From assembly GCA_030386875.1 (NCBI GenBank), contig CM059564.1, forward strand, positions 48,194,075 to 48,258,074: a stretch of 64,000 bases of DNA, given 5' to 3'. Origin of the DNA: Morinoia aosen. Taxonomy: Eukaryota; Arthropoda; Malacostraca; Amphipoda; Talitridae. Below, piece by piece: positions 11,079 through 21,870 of the stretch. A program made the translations under genes and the position numbers. The notes under the pieces are model-generated. The model did not search any database. It had not been told where the DNA came from and was given only the letters and a program-made list of their open reading frames with translations. Every line of letters begins with the position of its first letter. The first letter of the stretch is position 1.

Positions 11079-12215
11079 TGATAATTATACAAGCACCATG
11101 ACAGTGATTAGAGTATTTTTTTTTATCATTTATCGCTTTAAATTTACTCCATTGCGAATGTCGGGCGGTTTACTGTGCGTAATCAGGTGTTATTCTAAGA
11201 AGGCGACAGGTGGAAGATCTTTCTTATGGTCGAATTGCTGTAGGCTGCGTTGGGTGCTTATAGTTGAATTACACCAGCTGCATTTGTAAATTAATTCTAC
11301 GATACTCAGCCGTAGCCGAGCTTCTGGTGTAACTATACGGTTTGGACGTATTTTGTTCAATATTTTTACTATGGTAAGCTTTCACTTATTGGAAGCTTAC
11401 ATATGAATTAAATGATATATTGGGCTCAAAAGAAATGTCAGAATGAATCTTATTGTTTTGCACTGTCTCAGAAGCAGCGCTTCAGGACGGGACGTTGATT
11501 CACATTCACCAACAGCCTTTACCATCCTGTTAGGGATCGAAATCCAGTTCTATGAGAAGATGTACAATATTTTATTTCTTGTGGTATCTCTATTCCAATA
11601 TTCTTTTTGAAGTTCAGTGCCGCGTGGTAGCTCCTTCCTCATTCTGATGTCGGTGACATGCTGCATGAAGACAGCGTCAGTCTAGTGACGGTAGTTAAAA
11701 ATAATTATTTTAATGACAAAAATGGTCGAAAAAAAATAATTGAGTGGAGGGCTAACCAGCACATGTTTCGTCTTATTTAGCACGTTCGCTAGGTAAATTT
11801 CTCATTTACGTATCAAAATGAATGAACAGCGTTTCAATTATCTCAACATCTTTTTCAGAAGCGACTTAAGCATACGAGGTAAAATATCATCATGCTCTTA
11901 TTTTCACGCTAATTAGGAAAAATTTACTTTTTTCGAGTTGTAAAGTCGTTTTTAAACTCAGCTACTTACAAGCTTACTTAATATGAGACCGCGGAAGCGT
12001 CCAGTGGCAACGAACGTGGTAATTGTTCTGTGGAATGGATGGTTGAGTAGAGAAGAAGCGTTGTTTAGGTGCGTCTGAGGGTCGCATGATTGACGGTCAC
12101 ATAGACTCGTTGTTCTTCGCCCATGTGGGTCAAGCGTGTGAAGTTTGCGGGCCGGGGCTCTCTGGGACCGGGCTGGTGTGCAGTGAATAGACTGAGCTCA
12201 CCTACATTTCATCGC
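11079..12215. other. non-coding spacer
   Basis: No coding signal, RNA gene or repeat boundary is recognised. Confidence 0.45.
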
Positions 12216-12800
12216 ATATTGATACATTATGATAAAATCGATCGAACAATTATGATTTATGAAAAGAAATTAAACGAATGTGGAGCATATTGATCAATAA
12301 TAGTATTATTGATGCTCCCAGGGGGACTATGTGAGGGCCTGAGCTAAAGGTTAGGTAGGCTTCCTTTTTGTTAAAATAGAATAAGTTTTTGTTTTGTTAC
12401 GGACCATCTTTTTTCGGTTCACTGCTGTCCTGTTTTTCAGCACCTACCACTTTCTTCTTCAACTTTTTCTTGTTTCATGAACTTCTTTCTTAGCTTCCTG
12501 TTTCTGTGCACCTTGTGCATAGATTCCGCGTTCCCTCAACTCCATACCAAATGGTGCCTTCCTCCTTCCTCTCTTAGAACATCTTTGTCGTGCAATTAAG
12601 GGAGGCTAAAACTTGCTTATATAATAATAATGATAATAATAATAATAAGAATAATAATAGTATTATTGATCGAAAAATAATAACTTCACTGTGAGAAGAA
12701 AAAGAATTTAACGTAAGTAGAGCATATTGATGAATAATGATGAAATTGATCGAACAATAATGATATCCTCTTAGCAGAATAAAGAAATTCAACGTAGGTT
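12216..12800. repeat. ~100-bp tandem repeat interrupted by a retroposon
   Basis: Units on both sides of the insert at 12314-12652 share AGCATATTGAT, ATAATGAT, TTGATCGAACAAT and AAAGAAATT...AACG. The array therefore pre-dates the insertion. Confidence 0.75.
12314..12652 (+). mobile_element. retroposon family R, copy 1, with 18-bp TSD
   Basis: The insert is flanked by a perfect 18-bp duplication, AATAATAGTATTATTGAT, at 12296-12313 and 12653-12670. It starts at GCTCCCAGGGGG, which is internal in longer copies, so it is 5'-truncated. It ends in a TAATAA-rich simple tail. Family landmarks in order: GGTTAGGTAGGCTTCC, GGACCATCTTTTTTCGG, TGCTGTCCTGTTTTTCAG, TGCATAGATTCCGCG, AATGGTGCCTTCCTCC and GGGAGGCTAAAACT. 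It has no ORF and no tRNA boxes. It is either the 3' end of a LINE or a SINE mobilised by one. Confidence 0.9.
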
Positions 12801-12894
12801 TGTAATTTGTCGAGTTAATATCACTAGCAGCTGAGAGGGACATGTGCTGTAAAGTGCCGCCATGTGGGATAACCCGTGGATCCACGACATTATT

Positions 12895-13070
12895 TCAAAC
12901 AAAATTACACCGTCGGGTCAATTTGACCCCCGTTTTATTAAAGTAACAGCACATAAAGGTTAACCCGTTTCATTTATTTGGGGAAAGTCATTGAGCCACG
13001 TTCAAATGTCTGGATAAAACCTACAGTTATTCGAGTTTAAAATTGAGTTGAGGTCATTTTGATCCCACGT
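12895..13070. other. possible remnant of another inverted-repeat element
   Basis: GGGTCAATTTGACCC is a 15-base palindrome near 12914-12928. GAGGTCATTTTGATCCCACG follows near 13050 and could be a diverged opposite terminus. I see no clear target duplication. Confidence 0.3.
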
Positions 13071-13799
13071 GTGATAGCAACGCCACTTCGCAATTAACTC
13101 GCTCCAATCTGGGCAGTTTGGTAATGGGTGTAATGCACCATAAAAGTGATAAGAGAGCCTTCAATATCTTCAGTGTTGAAGATTGCAGTTTTGACTCCAC
13201 ATGAAGCATCCTGCGGAGTATATGACCTTAATACTGCATTTATTGCTGTTGCGGTTGTCACCAGAGGACCAGTTTCTTGTTGTTGAAACCTGCTATATGT
13301 TGGGGCATTTCCATGCTTTATCCAGATAGGATATCTATCAAGAATCCATCTCATTCGATATTTATAATTACCCCAGAACGCGGTAATAGCTTATTATGCA
13401 TCATGTTTACCTTGTTTGTATCTGCTTCAATGAAATAACCCCGTATTTTCATTCATCGGTAACCTGATGTGATGAAGTGCCCGATAACAGGGCATCGGTC
13501 TCAACTTGTCGCTCATCAAAGGAGGTCAGCCTGGCATTGTGACGTACAAGGCGATATTATATCAGTGCTTCAGCTGGCTGTAGCCGACATGCTCGAGCAG
13601 TCAGTCTGAGATGCAACAGCCACAATGACGAGTGCAGGAACTTCCACGGCAAAGTTATCGTGGATGACTTCCATTTTGGGACTAATTACAGTTCAAAGTG
13701 TCGTTCAGTGTCCAGTGCAAGTTTTGCAGTTGTTTGAAATTTTCTGAAGCTCGGGGCTTATTTTGATCAGCTGCGCCCGATTTAGCTGGAAAACGAACA
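13071..13799. other. non-coding spacer
   Basis: No gene or repeat is recognised. Confidence 0.4.
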
Positions 13800-14027
13800 T
13801 TAACACTTTGACTGCATTTGGTAAAGCTGAATTTTAATATTCAACTCTAATTCAGAGTCAATTGTAATGAACAATTTTGAAAATAGCGATCATTGACTAG
13901 ATTATGCTTTCATTTAGCTTTAATTAAGTGTGTATGAAAATTGAATTTGTGACTACTGGTCGGTCAGCAGCATTATGATAATCACCTCCGAGGCCACCGG
14001 TGGAGCACGTTGAGGTCGAAGTGTTAA
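13800..14027 (-). mobile_element. TTAA MITE, family P1, copy 2
   Basis: TTAACACTTTGACTGC at the left and GTCGAAGTGTTAA at the right, with TTAA at both ends. It is inverted relative to copy 1: the GTGACTACTGGTCGGTCAGC and CACCGGTGG landmarks lie at the right. 228 bp, no coding capacity. Confidence 0.88.
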
Positions 14028-14109
14028 ATTTTCAGTGATGCCAAAGGTAAAGTTGAGTGAAGACGTCATGTGGAGTGCTGCAAGATAAGTGCGCGCTATA
14101 GAAAACTGA

Positions 14110-14275
14110 TCGTTGTTTTTTTAGTCGTATGATGAGTTGAATTTAAAAATCCAAAGTTTTTATCGTAGGTCGTTGGTCGTATGATGGATCGAATTTCCAA
14201 TCCAACGGTTTTTATCGTTGGTCGCATGATGAGTTGAATTTTAAAGTCTACATTTGTTATCGTGGGTTGATATAG
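14110..14275. repeat. ~58-bp tandem repeat, 3 copies
   Basis: Units share GTCGTATGATG, GTTGAATTT and TTTTTATCGTNGGTCG. They are diverged but colinear. Confidence 0.7.
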
Positions 14276-14580
14276 CGTTAGAAGAGCTGTCGTTAAAGTG
14301 AGGCCACTGCGCAGCTCACAAGTGGGGCCGCAAGAACCAGGGCTTTCTCTGACCTTTGCTCCTGCAATCAATGCTCTACCCTGCCTGCGTGCTGCTAGTG
14401 CTACACTAGTGGTGGTGTTGCTAATGCTACACTGGTGGTGGTGCTGTTGCTGTTGTTGCTGCTTCACCCTATTCAGATTAGATGTATTTCTACGATGAAG
14501 CACACGTGTCGGAGTTGAGAGCACCAACATATGCTTTACGTCATGTTAAGGACTTGCAGCTGAGCGCGTGATTTTGTCTT
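14276..14580. other. spacer with imperfect GGTGGTGCT/TGTTGC triplets
   Basis: Contains GTGGTGGTGTTG and CTGTTGCTGTTGTTGCTGC runs (about 14408-14462). Forward and reverse translations are homopolymeric. No gene is recognised. Confidence 0.4.
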
Positions 14581-14584
14581 CTCT

Positions 14585-14695
14585 GTTCGTGCTAATTGAA
14601 TGCAATAAGGGCATTTTTTTGCTTATCCTTATAATGTTAGCGCTAATTGAATGCATATAAGTTCATTTTTTTGCTTATCTCCATAATTTAAGTTG
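14585..14695. repeat. ~56-bp direct repeat, 2 copies
   Basis: GTGCTAATTGAATGCA and CATTTTTTTGCTTATC recur in the same order at both positions. Confidence 0.75.
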
Positions 14696-15344
14696 GAAAT
14701 AGTGGAATTATTGTTGGAAATAATACAATGATGGCCTATCATTACTGATGTATGAGGACGCGCTGGTACACGGCTGGTGATCGTGCAGGGCAGTTTGTGG
14801 CTGGCTAGAATCAAGCATTTGCCTCTTCTTTCCTGATAATTTTTCTTTCAGGTGGATGTATGCAGGACTTTGTAATACCACGGTCACTATAGCAGGGCTT
14901 TATAAGCTGCATTTTCATTTAGTTAATATGAAGTAATTATTAAAGTATAACAACAGTTCAACGCCTTCATGGAGATCTCGATTGCTTGTTCAGCTGATGT
15001 GTCGTCCATATTCCAGTGCAATAAGGGCCTGGGGTGTTGGTGTGTGCAGCTCCCTTAGAGGCAAAATATGTTCACAACTCAGTTATTTTGTCTTAAATCG
15101 ACTTCCTCATTTCATGGAAACCGGGGACTGTTTTTGAGGTGTAGGTGAATCTTCAAGTTGTATTTCCGATTTTAAGTGAGAAATTTTAACGTCTAACTCA
15201 CCAACCACACCGTCAACCACATCCTGAAGGCTTGACGGTAATTTGCGGTGAAATTTTTTGCATTTATCTGGGATTTCAAAGACGAAATTCCACTCATTAT
15301 CTTGTGTTTTTCGGACACACATATAATTATTTAATTATAATTTT
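14696..15344. other. non-coding spacer
   Basis: No gene or mobile element recognised. Confidence 0.4.
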
Positions 15345-15525
15345 AATTAATTGCATAATTAATTACCCTGGAATTCCAAAGCTAAAAGATTTTTATCGTA
15401 TTATACCTAATCATTCTGCGTTTCACTCGTTGCCTTATGTTTTTTGGACGTGTAATTAATTACCCTGGAATTCATAGCTAAAAGATTTGTATCGTATTAT
15501 ACTTAATCATTCTGCGACTCGATGT
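15345..15525. repeat. ~105-bp direct repeat, 2 copies
   Basis: Both copies share ATTAATTACCCTGGAATTC, GCTAAAAGATTT and ATCGTATTATAC followed by TAATCATTCTGCG. Confidence 0.85.
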
Positions 15526-15625
15526 TGCCTTTTCAATGACATCAACTGATGAGAGAGCAAATTTTTCCTCGCTTCGATGATGGTTTGTCTTCAAGTCGAA
15601 TGGCGCTCGACGTAGCGTGATGGGT

Positions 15626-15862
15626 GAGCCCTTTTTTCGGTTCACTGCTGTCCTGTTTTTCAGCACCTTCTACTTTCTTCTTCAACTGTTATCTTGTTCC
15701 ATAAAAACTTTTTTCTCAAATTACTGTTGCTAAGCCCCTTTTACCTAGATTCCGCGTTCCCTTATCACCTTACAAAGTGATGCTTTCCTCCTTCCTCTCT
15801 CCGGAACCCCTTTTTTTAGCGGTTAGAAAAGCTTGAATTAACAATTAATTTAATCTGGTGGG
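15626..15862 (+). mobile_element. retroposon family R, copy 2 (diverged)
   Basis: Matches the family from CTTTTTTCGGTTCACTGCTG through the TGCTTTCCTCCTTCCTCTC block to an AATTTAATC tail. It lacks the first ~130 bases of longer copies, so it is 5'-truncated. It lies just upstream of a longer copy in the same orientation. I see no clear target duplication. Confidence 0.75.
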
Positions 15863-15962
15863 CGAGCCAAATGTTGGACCGGAGCGGAGGTGCGCCCGGT
15901 CTGTGGGGCACAGACATTTTCCTTTTCTTCCTCTGAGCTGTGAATAATAAACCTCGAGAGGG

Positions 15963-16323
15963 CCCCTCAGGGGGATACAACTATTGTATCTATGGGAACT
16001 AGCGCTCCCAGGGGAACCATGTGAGGGCCCGAGCTAAAGGTTAGGTAGGCTTCCTTTTTGTTTTAATTAAATAGGTTTTTGTTTTGTTATGGACCATCTT
16101 TTTTCGGTTCACTGCTGTCCTGTTTTTCAGCTCCTACTACTTTCTTCTTCAACTTTTTTCTTGTTTCATGAACTTCTTTCCTAGCTTACTGTTTCTGTGC
16201 ACCTTGTGCATAGATTCCGCGTTCCCTCAACTCCATACTAAATGGTGCCTTCCTCTTTCCTCTCTTGGAACATCTTTGTCGTGGTTAAGGGAGGCTAAAA
16301 CTTTCATGTATAATAATAATAAT
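15963..16323 (+). mobile_element. retroposon family R, copy 3, near full length
   Basis: The longest intact copy (~361 bp). It starts CCCCTCAGGGGGATAC, followed by a small hairpin (GATACAA/TTGTATC), and ends in a TAATAATAAT tail. It is flanked by a 13-bp duplication AACCTCGAGAGGG (from about 15950 and about 16324), so the insertion boundaries are well defined. It is non-coding and contains a strong acceptor-like string, CTGTCCTGTTTTTCAG. Confidence 0.9.
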
Positions 16324-16404
16324 AACCTCGAGAGGGGAACTGGGGGGAGGCCTGAGGGCAGTGCCGGGGCCCGGAGTGCTCACTAATTTTCTGCCATTTT
16401 CTCT

Positions 16405-16545
16405 GCTTTTTACCGTCCACACAATTTTTTTCTGCTTTTTATCATCCACGCAATTTTTTTTTATGCTTTTTATCGTTCACACAATTTTTTTCCACTTATT
16501 ATCATCGTCCACACAATTTTTTTCCTATTATTCGTGCGAACTGAG
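16405..16545. repeat. ~32-bp T-rich tandem repeat, 4 copies
   Basis: Repeats of CGTCCACACAATTTTTTTC with CTTTTTATCAT between, about 30-40 bp apart. Confidence 0.8.
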
Positions 16546-17317
16546 TGTTGGATTTGTGTCTGGAGTCGAGATCGTTTTCCCAATCGTATTCACAGTTACT
16601 GTTTGTTTCTGCACCTCTGATTTTGTTCGTCCTGGGAAATTCATTTTTTATCTCAATCGATTTTTAATTAAATTGACGTCAGATACCATGATTTCAGAAT
16701 CATGAAATCTGGTTTCTTGTCGTGCTAAGCTAAATTTTTGGGTCATGGCTGAGTTTTTAGTTCGCAAGGGAATTTTGCTCTTCAGAAAAGGAATGGCGCT
16801 ATTGTTCCATGGCCGCCGTTCTGGCTGTGATCAATTGTAAAATCGTACACTGCATTCAGTGAGTCTATTCAGGGAATTTTCTTGATTTTCTTTGCTCTCG
16901 AGCTAGTGTTTATAGCTTAAGTGGAGCTCTAATTAAACGATTATTTTTTGACCTTACCGACATACTGGCTCTGTTTCACGTGACTTGCGTGTTCTTAGTT
17001 TTTATTTTCCGTTGTAATGCTTGCAATCGAGCAGTGCGGGTTTTTGCTATCATGAATACCTGAATAAATTAACCTCGTATGTTTCGGAATTGCCGTCGCT
17101 GCTTGTGGCGTGTTTATGATGAGAAACAAATATTTCTTTCGGATGAATGAGTGGTTTCTGGACTCGAAGAGAAAATCTCTATATTACTCACCCTGGTTAC
17201 TGTTTGACTTTCACCCGCATGCCTCTATAAATATTTTGCCTAGCATAGCACTAATATAATATATTTTATGTGTGTCTCTTGTTTGACGAGGCTGAGCATT
17301 TGCCCTGTCTCGTTTCC
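16546..17317. other. non-coding spacer
   Basis: No gene or repeat end recognised. Confidence 0.4.
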
Positions 17318-17430
17318 CAGTCTAACTTTTTCGCCACCTGCATGCATGTTTTTCGCCACCTAAGTGATTTAATCGCTTAAATCGCCTAGGCGTCGAAAAT
17401 TCATGTAGGCGGCGAAAAAGTTTGGGTGTG
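17318..17430. mobile_element. foldback hairpin element, family H, copy 1
   Basis: A ~113-bp self-complementary unit. The left arm CAGTCTAACTTTTTCGCC and TGCATGCATG are mirrored on the right by TTCATGTAGGCGGCGAAAAA and GTTTGGGTGTGGG. The centre is TGATTTAATCGCTTAAATCG. There is no coding capacity. Two other copies in the window share the arms and centre, so this is a mobile or amplified hairpin family and not a chance palindrome. Confidence 0.8.
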
Positions 17431-17828
17431 GGACAACGTCGTGTGTCCAGACCGAACTGGCTCATATTTGGTGCTTCTTATCCTCCCGCCTGCGTAATTA
17501 CCTCGCTCGCATGTCCCTCAAGTCTAATTACCGAGGACTCAAGGACTGTGTCGGGTTACCATGGTCGTTCGTATGTGTATTTATTATCAAGGATTACTGG
17601 AATATTGGAGTATGCATTTCAATGCTTCAGCTCGGGAGTATAATTTTCGCTGATCATGTTCTAGACTGCTGTGTGCGTCGCAGCCAAGTTTTGAGGTGTT
17701 TTATTTTCAAAAACTAACCAACTTACAAATAAATGCCTCAACAATACACCCCCTCATAATAAATACCTCAGAGTAATTCATTGCTTCGATCACTGGTGGT
17801 GATGGGACATGACAAAATCCATAGCCTT
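17431..17828. other. non-coding spacer
   Basis: Short overlapping frames only. Nothing recognised. Confidence 0.4.
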
Positions 17829-18061
17829 TTGTAACATTTTCGCTTCGGCGGGCAAAACTAAAGTTCAGTATCCAATTCGAATTTACAGTCAATTGCAGCA
17901 AGCAATGTTAAAAAGGGCAAACATTAACTGGATCGTGCCTCTATTTAGGTTTGATTAAGTATTGATGAAAAAAGAGTTTGTGACTACTGGTCGGCGAGCA
18001 GCATTATGAAAATCCCCTCCGTGTACCACCGGTGGCTTACGTCGGAGTTACACAATGTTGG
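17829..18061 (-). mobile_element. TTAA MITE, family P1, copy 3 (eroded ends)
   Basis: Internal landmarks are intact (AACTAAAGTTCAGTATCC, ACATTAACTGGATCGTGCC, GTGACTACTGGTCGG, GTGTACCACCGGTGG). The termini have decayed to TGTAACATTTTCGCTTCGG and CGTCGGAGTTACACAATG. Confidence 0.8.
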
Positions 18062-18084
18062 AAGCTGGGCTCACAACCCACCCG

Positions 18085-18180
18085 GTACGTGGGTCGGTGT
18101 GTTCGGTCTATCTAGCCACTCGCTGCGAGCTTGTTTTGCTTGAGTTGGGTCCACCCTGACGAACACACCGATAACACAAT
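18085..18180. repeat. 11-bp inverted repeat
   Basis: CGGTGTGTTCG and CGAACACACCG face each other across about 55 bases between two P1 MITEs. It may be part of another small inverted-repeat element. Confidence 0.45.
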
Positions 18181-18364
18181 TTTGTGTTCTGATAAAAATT
18201 GAAGTTTAGCCTTTTGCATAATCTCAAAATAAATAAAAAAAGCAAGAACATTAACTCTCAAACCAACCATTATGTTTTATTTTAACTATTAATTAACCAT
18301 TTTGCTTCGTGTGAGAGTGTTTGGGTGTCAGCAGCTCTGTTTCATTGACCAACAGTAATCGTTA

Positions 18365-18594
18365 TTACATTGACGCGTTAAGTACGGCGGGGTAAACTGA
18401 ATTTCAATGTTCAATTCAAAGTAGAGTTAATTTTAGAGGTCAATTTCGGAAATAACGAACAATAAATAAATCGCGTCTTCATTTGGTTTTCTTTAAGCAT
18501 TTATAGAAATTGGGTAAGTGACTACTGGTCGGTCAACAGCATTATAAAAATCCCCTCAGTGACTACCGGTGGGTCACGTCGCACTTGAAGTGTT
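18365..18594 (-). mobile_element. TTAA MITE, family P1, copy 4
   Basis: Contains the family core (GGTAAACTGAATTTCAATG, GTGACTACTGGTCGGTCAAC, ACTACCGGTGGGTCACGTCG). Both termini are diverged and the left one is partly lost. It lies 300 bp from copy 3 in the same orientation. Confidence 0.78.
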
Positions 18595-19189
18595 CGTGTT
18601 TTCCTCCTCAAACCAGAATCTGAGTGAGTGTGTTAGGATGACTTCCACGATTTTATTGCGTTGTGGTATGATGGTTCCTTTATGGAGAGGACAACAGATC
18701 TCCTGTGCACCATAGGCCTAATGTGTGAACTTGGCTCCATCTATATAAACATAACCTATTATCACTGGATAGACAGCCGAATCAGTCAGAGACTGTCCAT
18801 CATATGAGGAATATGAATTAATTTCTTCGAGACGCAAACATTAGCTTCAAGATTTAAATGTCATGTTACAAGAGACTACTGTGTTCTTGCAACGAGCTTT
18901 TCAAGTTGTTAAAAGCTCGTTAAGCAGTAAAATAGCAAGCCCTCATTCGGACGTGATGTACAAGCAAAATATTGCGTGCTTGAGAACTGTGAACAATGAA
19001 AGAGCTCCACAATGAAAAGCTGCTCCCAGAGCGCGGCACGAGGTCTGATAAGGGTGAGATATTGAAGGCGGCTCGCGCCACGGAGGCACTGCTTCTGCTG
19101 CTGCCAATACATGTGCGATTCTCTTATTTTGCTTTTCTTCTTTTTTAAGCAAGGTAAATTTTTGAATTTTAAACCTCGACATTTTCTCT
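18595..19189. other. non-coding spacer
   Basis: No gene recognised. Reverse-strand frames across 18909-19227 overlap each other and match nothing I know. Confidence 0.4.
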
Positions 19190-19425
19190 ACCAAGGTCTT
19201 CTTTTCGATCAAGGATAAATTTTTCAAATGTAACCCTCAACATTTCTCTGCCAAAGATGAGTTAACTCGTCTTTACATATTTTTTGCAGATTGCGACGAG
19301 GTTACTTCTTTTTTGAACGAGCAAAAAATTTCAAGTGTAAGTCTCAAAAATTTCCTCTCTGATAAAGTCGAGTTTACTCGTCTTCACATAATTAGATTTT
19401 TTAAGTTTTCGGCGAGGTAACACGT
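19190..19425. repeat. ~110-bp degenerate repeat, 2 copies
   Basis: Shared ordered strings: TCAAGTGTAA/TCAAATGTAA, CTCAANATTTC and ACTCGTCTT with ACATA. Strongly diverged. Confidence 0.55.
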
Positions 19426-19622
19426 TCGAGAAATAATGTATCAAAACGGCCACACACTCTCATGTTTATTCGTCTATTCAAAGTCCTTTTCACAGTTATC
19501 AGCCAATTCAACATTTAAATACTGAAAAACACGCAAATGAAATGTTTCCTCGGCCAAAAACCCTGAAGAGGTTTATGATATGTTATAGGCTTAGGTTCGT
19601 AAAGTTTATTCATCCTGTATAT

Positions 19623-19854
19623 CAGGGCTTCCCAACCTTTCTTTTGTCGTGTACTCCTAATAGCTTGATGGCGTCTCCTCATGTACCTCCAGCACAGTTG
19701 AAGGTTGAAGAAACTATAAAATACACTTAATGATTAATAATGATACATACTTATACTTATACGGTTGTATGTAAATATATCTTGTACATTTTAACGTATG
19801 AAGTATGTTAAATGTACCCCTAGGGGTACATGTACCCCCGGTTGAGAAGCCCTG
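19623..19854. mobile_element. hAT-like MITE with 18-bp internal palindrome
   Basis: 232-bp element with terminal inverted repeats CAGGGCTTCCCAACC and GGTTGAGAAGCCCTG. The flanks CTGTATAT and CTATACAT agree at 6 of 8 positions, as expected for an old 8-bp hAT target duplication. A perfect 18-bp palindrome, TGTACCCCTAGGGGTACA, lies at 19813-19830, near the right end. No transposase is encoded. Confidence 0.85.
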
Positions 19855-20499
19855 CTATACATGCTATGGAGACTGGCGCCTCTAGGGAGGAGACTGTTTG
19901 GTTATCTTAGCTATAGATAGGCCTTAAGACTTCCGCCTTTTGTGGCCACTCTGCTTCTTTCAGTTGTCATACTTTCTTTGCTATACTTTCTTTTTGTGTT
20001 AGAAAAAGTGTTGTATTCTAATAAGAATTTATTTCCATTTTATTTTCTTCCTTTTCAGCTTACTTTTCTATATGCAGAATATCCTGTGTTAAACATGCTC
20101 AGATTTACAATTTTCTTTTCCTTATTATATGGTCCTTTATATTCACTTTTTTTGTTGTGGCTTGGGAGTCACGAACTGATTTAATAATGGTAACTCCTCC
20201 ACAAAGCGAGTCCGTGAAAAGGGCTAAATAAGAGATGGAAATCATATTCTCCAATATTACTGTTATAGTTTGTGACATCGAGGATGCAAATTGGGCAGCC
20301 GAGCGGAAATTTTCTGCCAGGCGATCAACTCGTGTTGATCGCCAAGAGCCTGGTGCCGATACCTCATATCGGGATCCCGGCTTGTTTTGTATTGTGGATG
20401 GCGTTGCGCTTCCCTTACTTTGGTATTACTTTCCACCGTCGCCTTGAGTGGTATTTACGTCGCTTCGCTCTTCCTCTATGTTGGTGTTAACATTTTTCT
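19855..20499. other. non-coding spacer
   Basis: No gene recognised. The short frames at 20235-20490 have no known domain. Confidence 0.4.
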
Positions 20500-20729
20500 T
20501 TAACACGTTAGTTGCGATGGGTTAAACCGAAGTTCAATATTCAACTTGAATTTAAAGTCAAAAGTGATAAGCAAATTTGTAAATATCAAACATTAACTGG
20601 GCCTGTTAAATACCACTAATTTAGAAAGGTTGTTAGAATTTTTCAAAACGACCCATCGATGGGTCGTTTCGCAGCAGGAAAAACCTAAGCACGACCCACC
20701 GGTGGGTCGTGTCGCAGTCAACGTGTTAA
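20500..20729 (-). mobile_element. TTAA MITE, family P2, copy 1, with two palindromes
   Basis: TTAACACGTTAGTTGCGATGG at the left, CGCAGTCAACGTGTTAA at the right, TTAA at both ends (written here with the first 20 bases of the left end being the informative part). Related to P1 in its ends and AAGTTCAATATTCAAC core, but P1's ACCGGTGG region is replaced by two perfect palindromes: 24 bp at 20646-20669 centred on ATCGAT, and ACGACCCACCGGTGGGTCGT at 20691-20710. Three other copies are present. Confidence 0.88.
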
Positions 20730-21769
20730 CGCCGTGAGTGGTATCTACACTACGTCTACTTCAGATGAAGTTTTCGTCGTTCTGTCCTAATCTGGAATTA
20801 CTGCTACGGTAGGTTCACTGTCTGTCGTGAGTCGTTCGCGCGGCAGGCCGTACATGGTGCGTTACCAGTACCGAAATCTTGGCTTCACATCTTGATTAAG
20901 CAAGACTTCAAAATGTGACTTGAAACTTTTCTACCTTCAAATATTTTGAGCGAATATCAGTTTTATAACCAGAATATTGGATGCTATTTGAAGTACGCAA
21001 TTACCTGGGTTTAAAAGTAAAAAGCTTTTTGTTTTACAAATTATTGTATTCTAATGAGAATTTTTTCTCGGGTTTGAAATAAGAGTAAGTTGGTAAATAT
21101 TTTCAAACTCAGCTACTGTACTATTATACAGGCAAACTTATAGCAGGTTTGAGGTAATCTTCGTGTCAGAGCATGGTTCGCAATTTCTGCCTCATTGAGA
21201 AACATTGAAACATGTATTCTACGTAAGCTTGAATTAATGCGTTACAAAATTCACAGCTTAAGCCATTCATAGTTCTCTCGTCTGTATGTGTTAGCTTTAA
21301 ATTCACTGGCATTGAAGGGTAGTGTTTAGCCGTGCTGTGGTGTCCACACCACGGTAAAGGAAACAAGGTAGAGTCATTTCTATGGGGGAAATACACCTCT
21401 TGTTTGGCTAGCCAATAGAACGGATTCATTTCAAACAAACTTTATGACGGCACCATTGCGACATGTCGTTAGGCCAATAGTGGTACCAGATTTTGGGTTA
21501 ACAATGTTGCCAGATGCAACATGAGCGCTGCTGTTGATTCGTTGCATCGACGTCAGCATTGCCACACGGTCGACCAAAATGAGACTGGTTTGACCCTACC
21601 TCGTTTGCAGTATACCGTGGTCCATCCAGGGCCGGTCTGCAGCAGATGGGACTGCGTTACGCGTGTCGACGGCTGTGAATATTTTATATCGGTGTGGCTT
21701 TAAGGCTTCAGATCATGTCGTCCTTCGGTCTACTGAGGATTATATCAGAGCGCATTTGAAATGTCACTG
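20730..21769. other. non-coding spacer
   Basis: No gene or repeat boundary recognised. Confidence 0.4.
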
Positions 21770-21870
21770 TAAGGTTGTACTAGAACATAGCGAATGTTAC
21801 CGTAAGTTTGTACTAAATGATAGCGAATGTTACCTTTTGTAAGTTTGTACTGATGAGCCGTGACGCGTCT
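21770..21870. repeat. ~40-bp tandem repeat, 3 diverged copies
   Basis: Repeats of GTAAGTTTGTACT with ATAGCGAATGTTACC between. Confidence 0.65.
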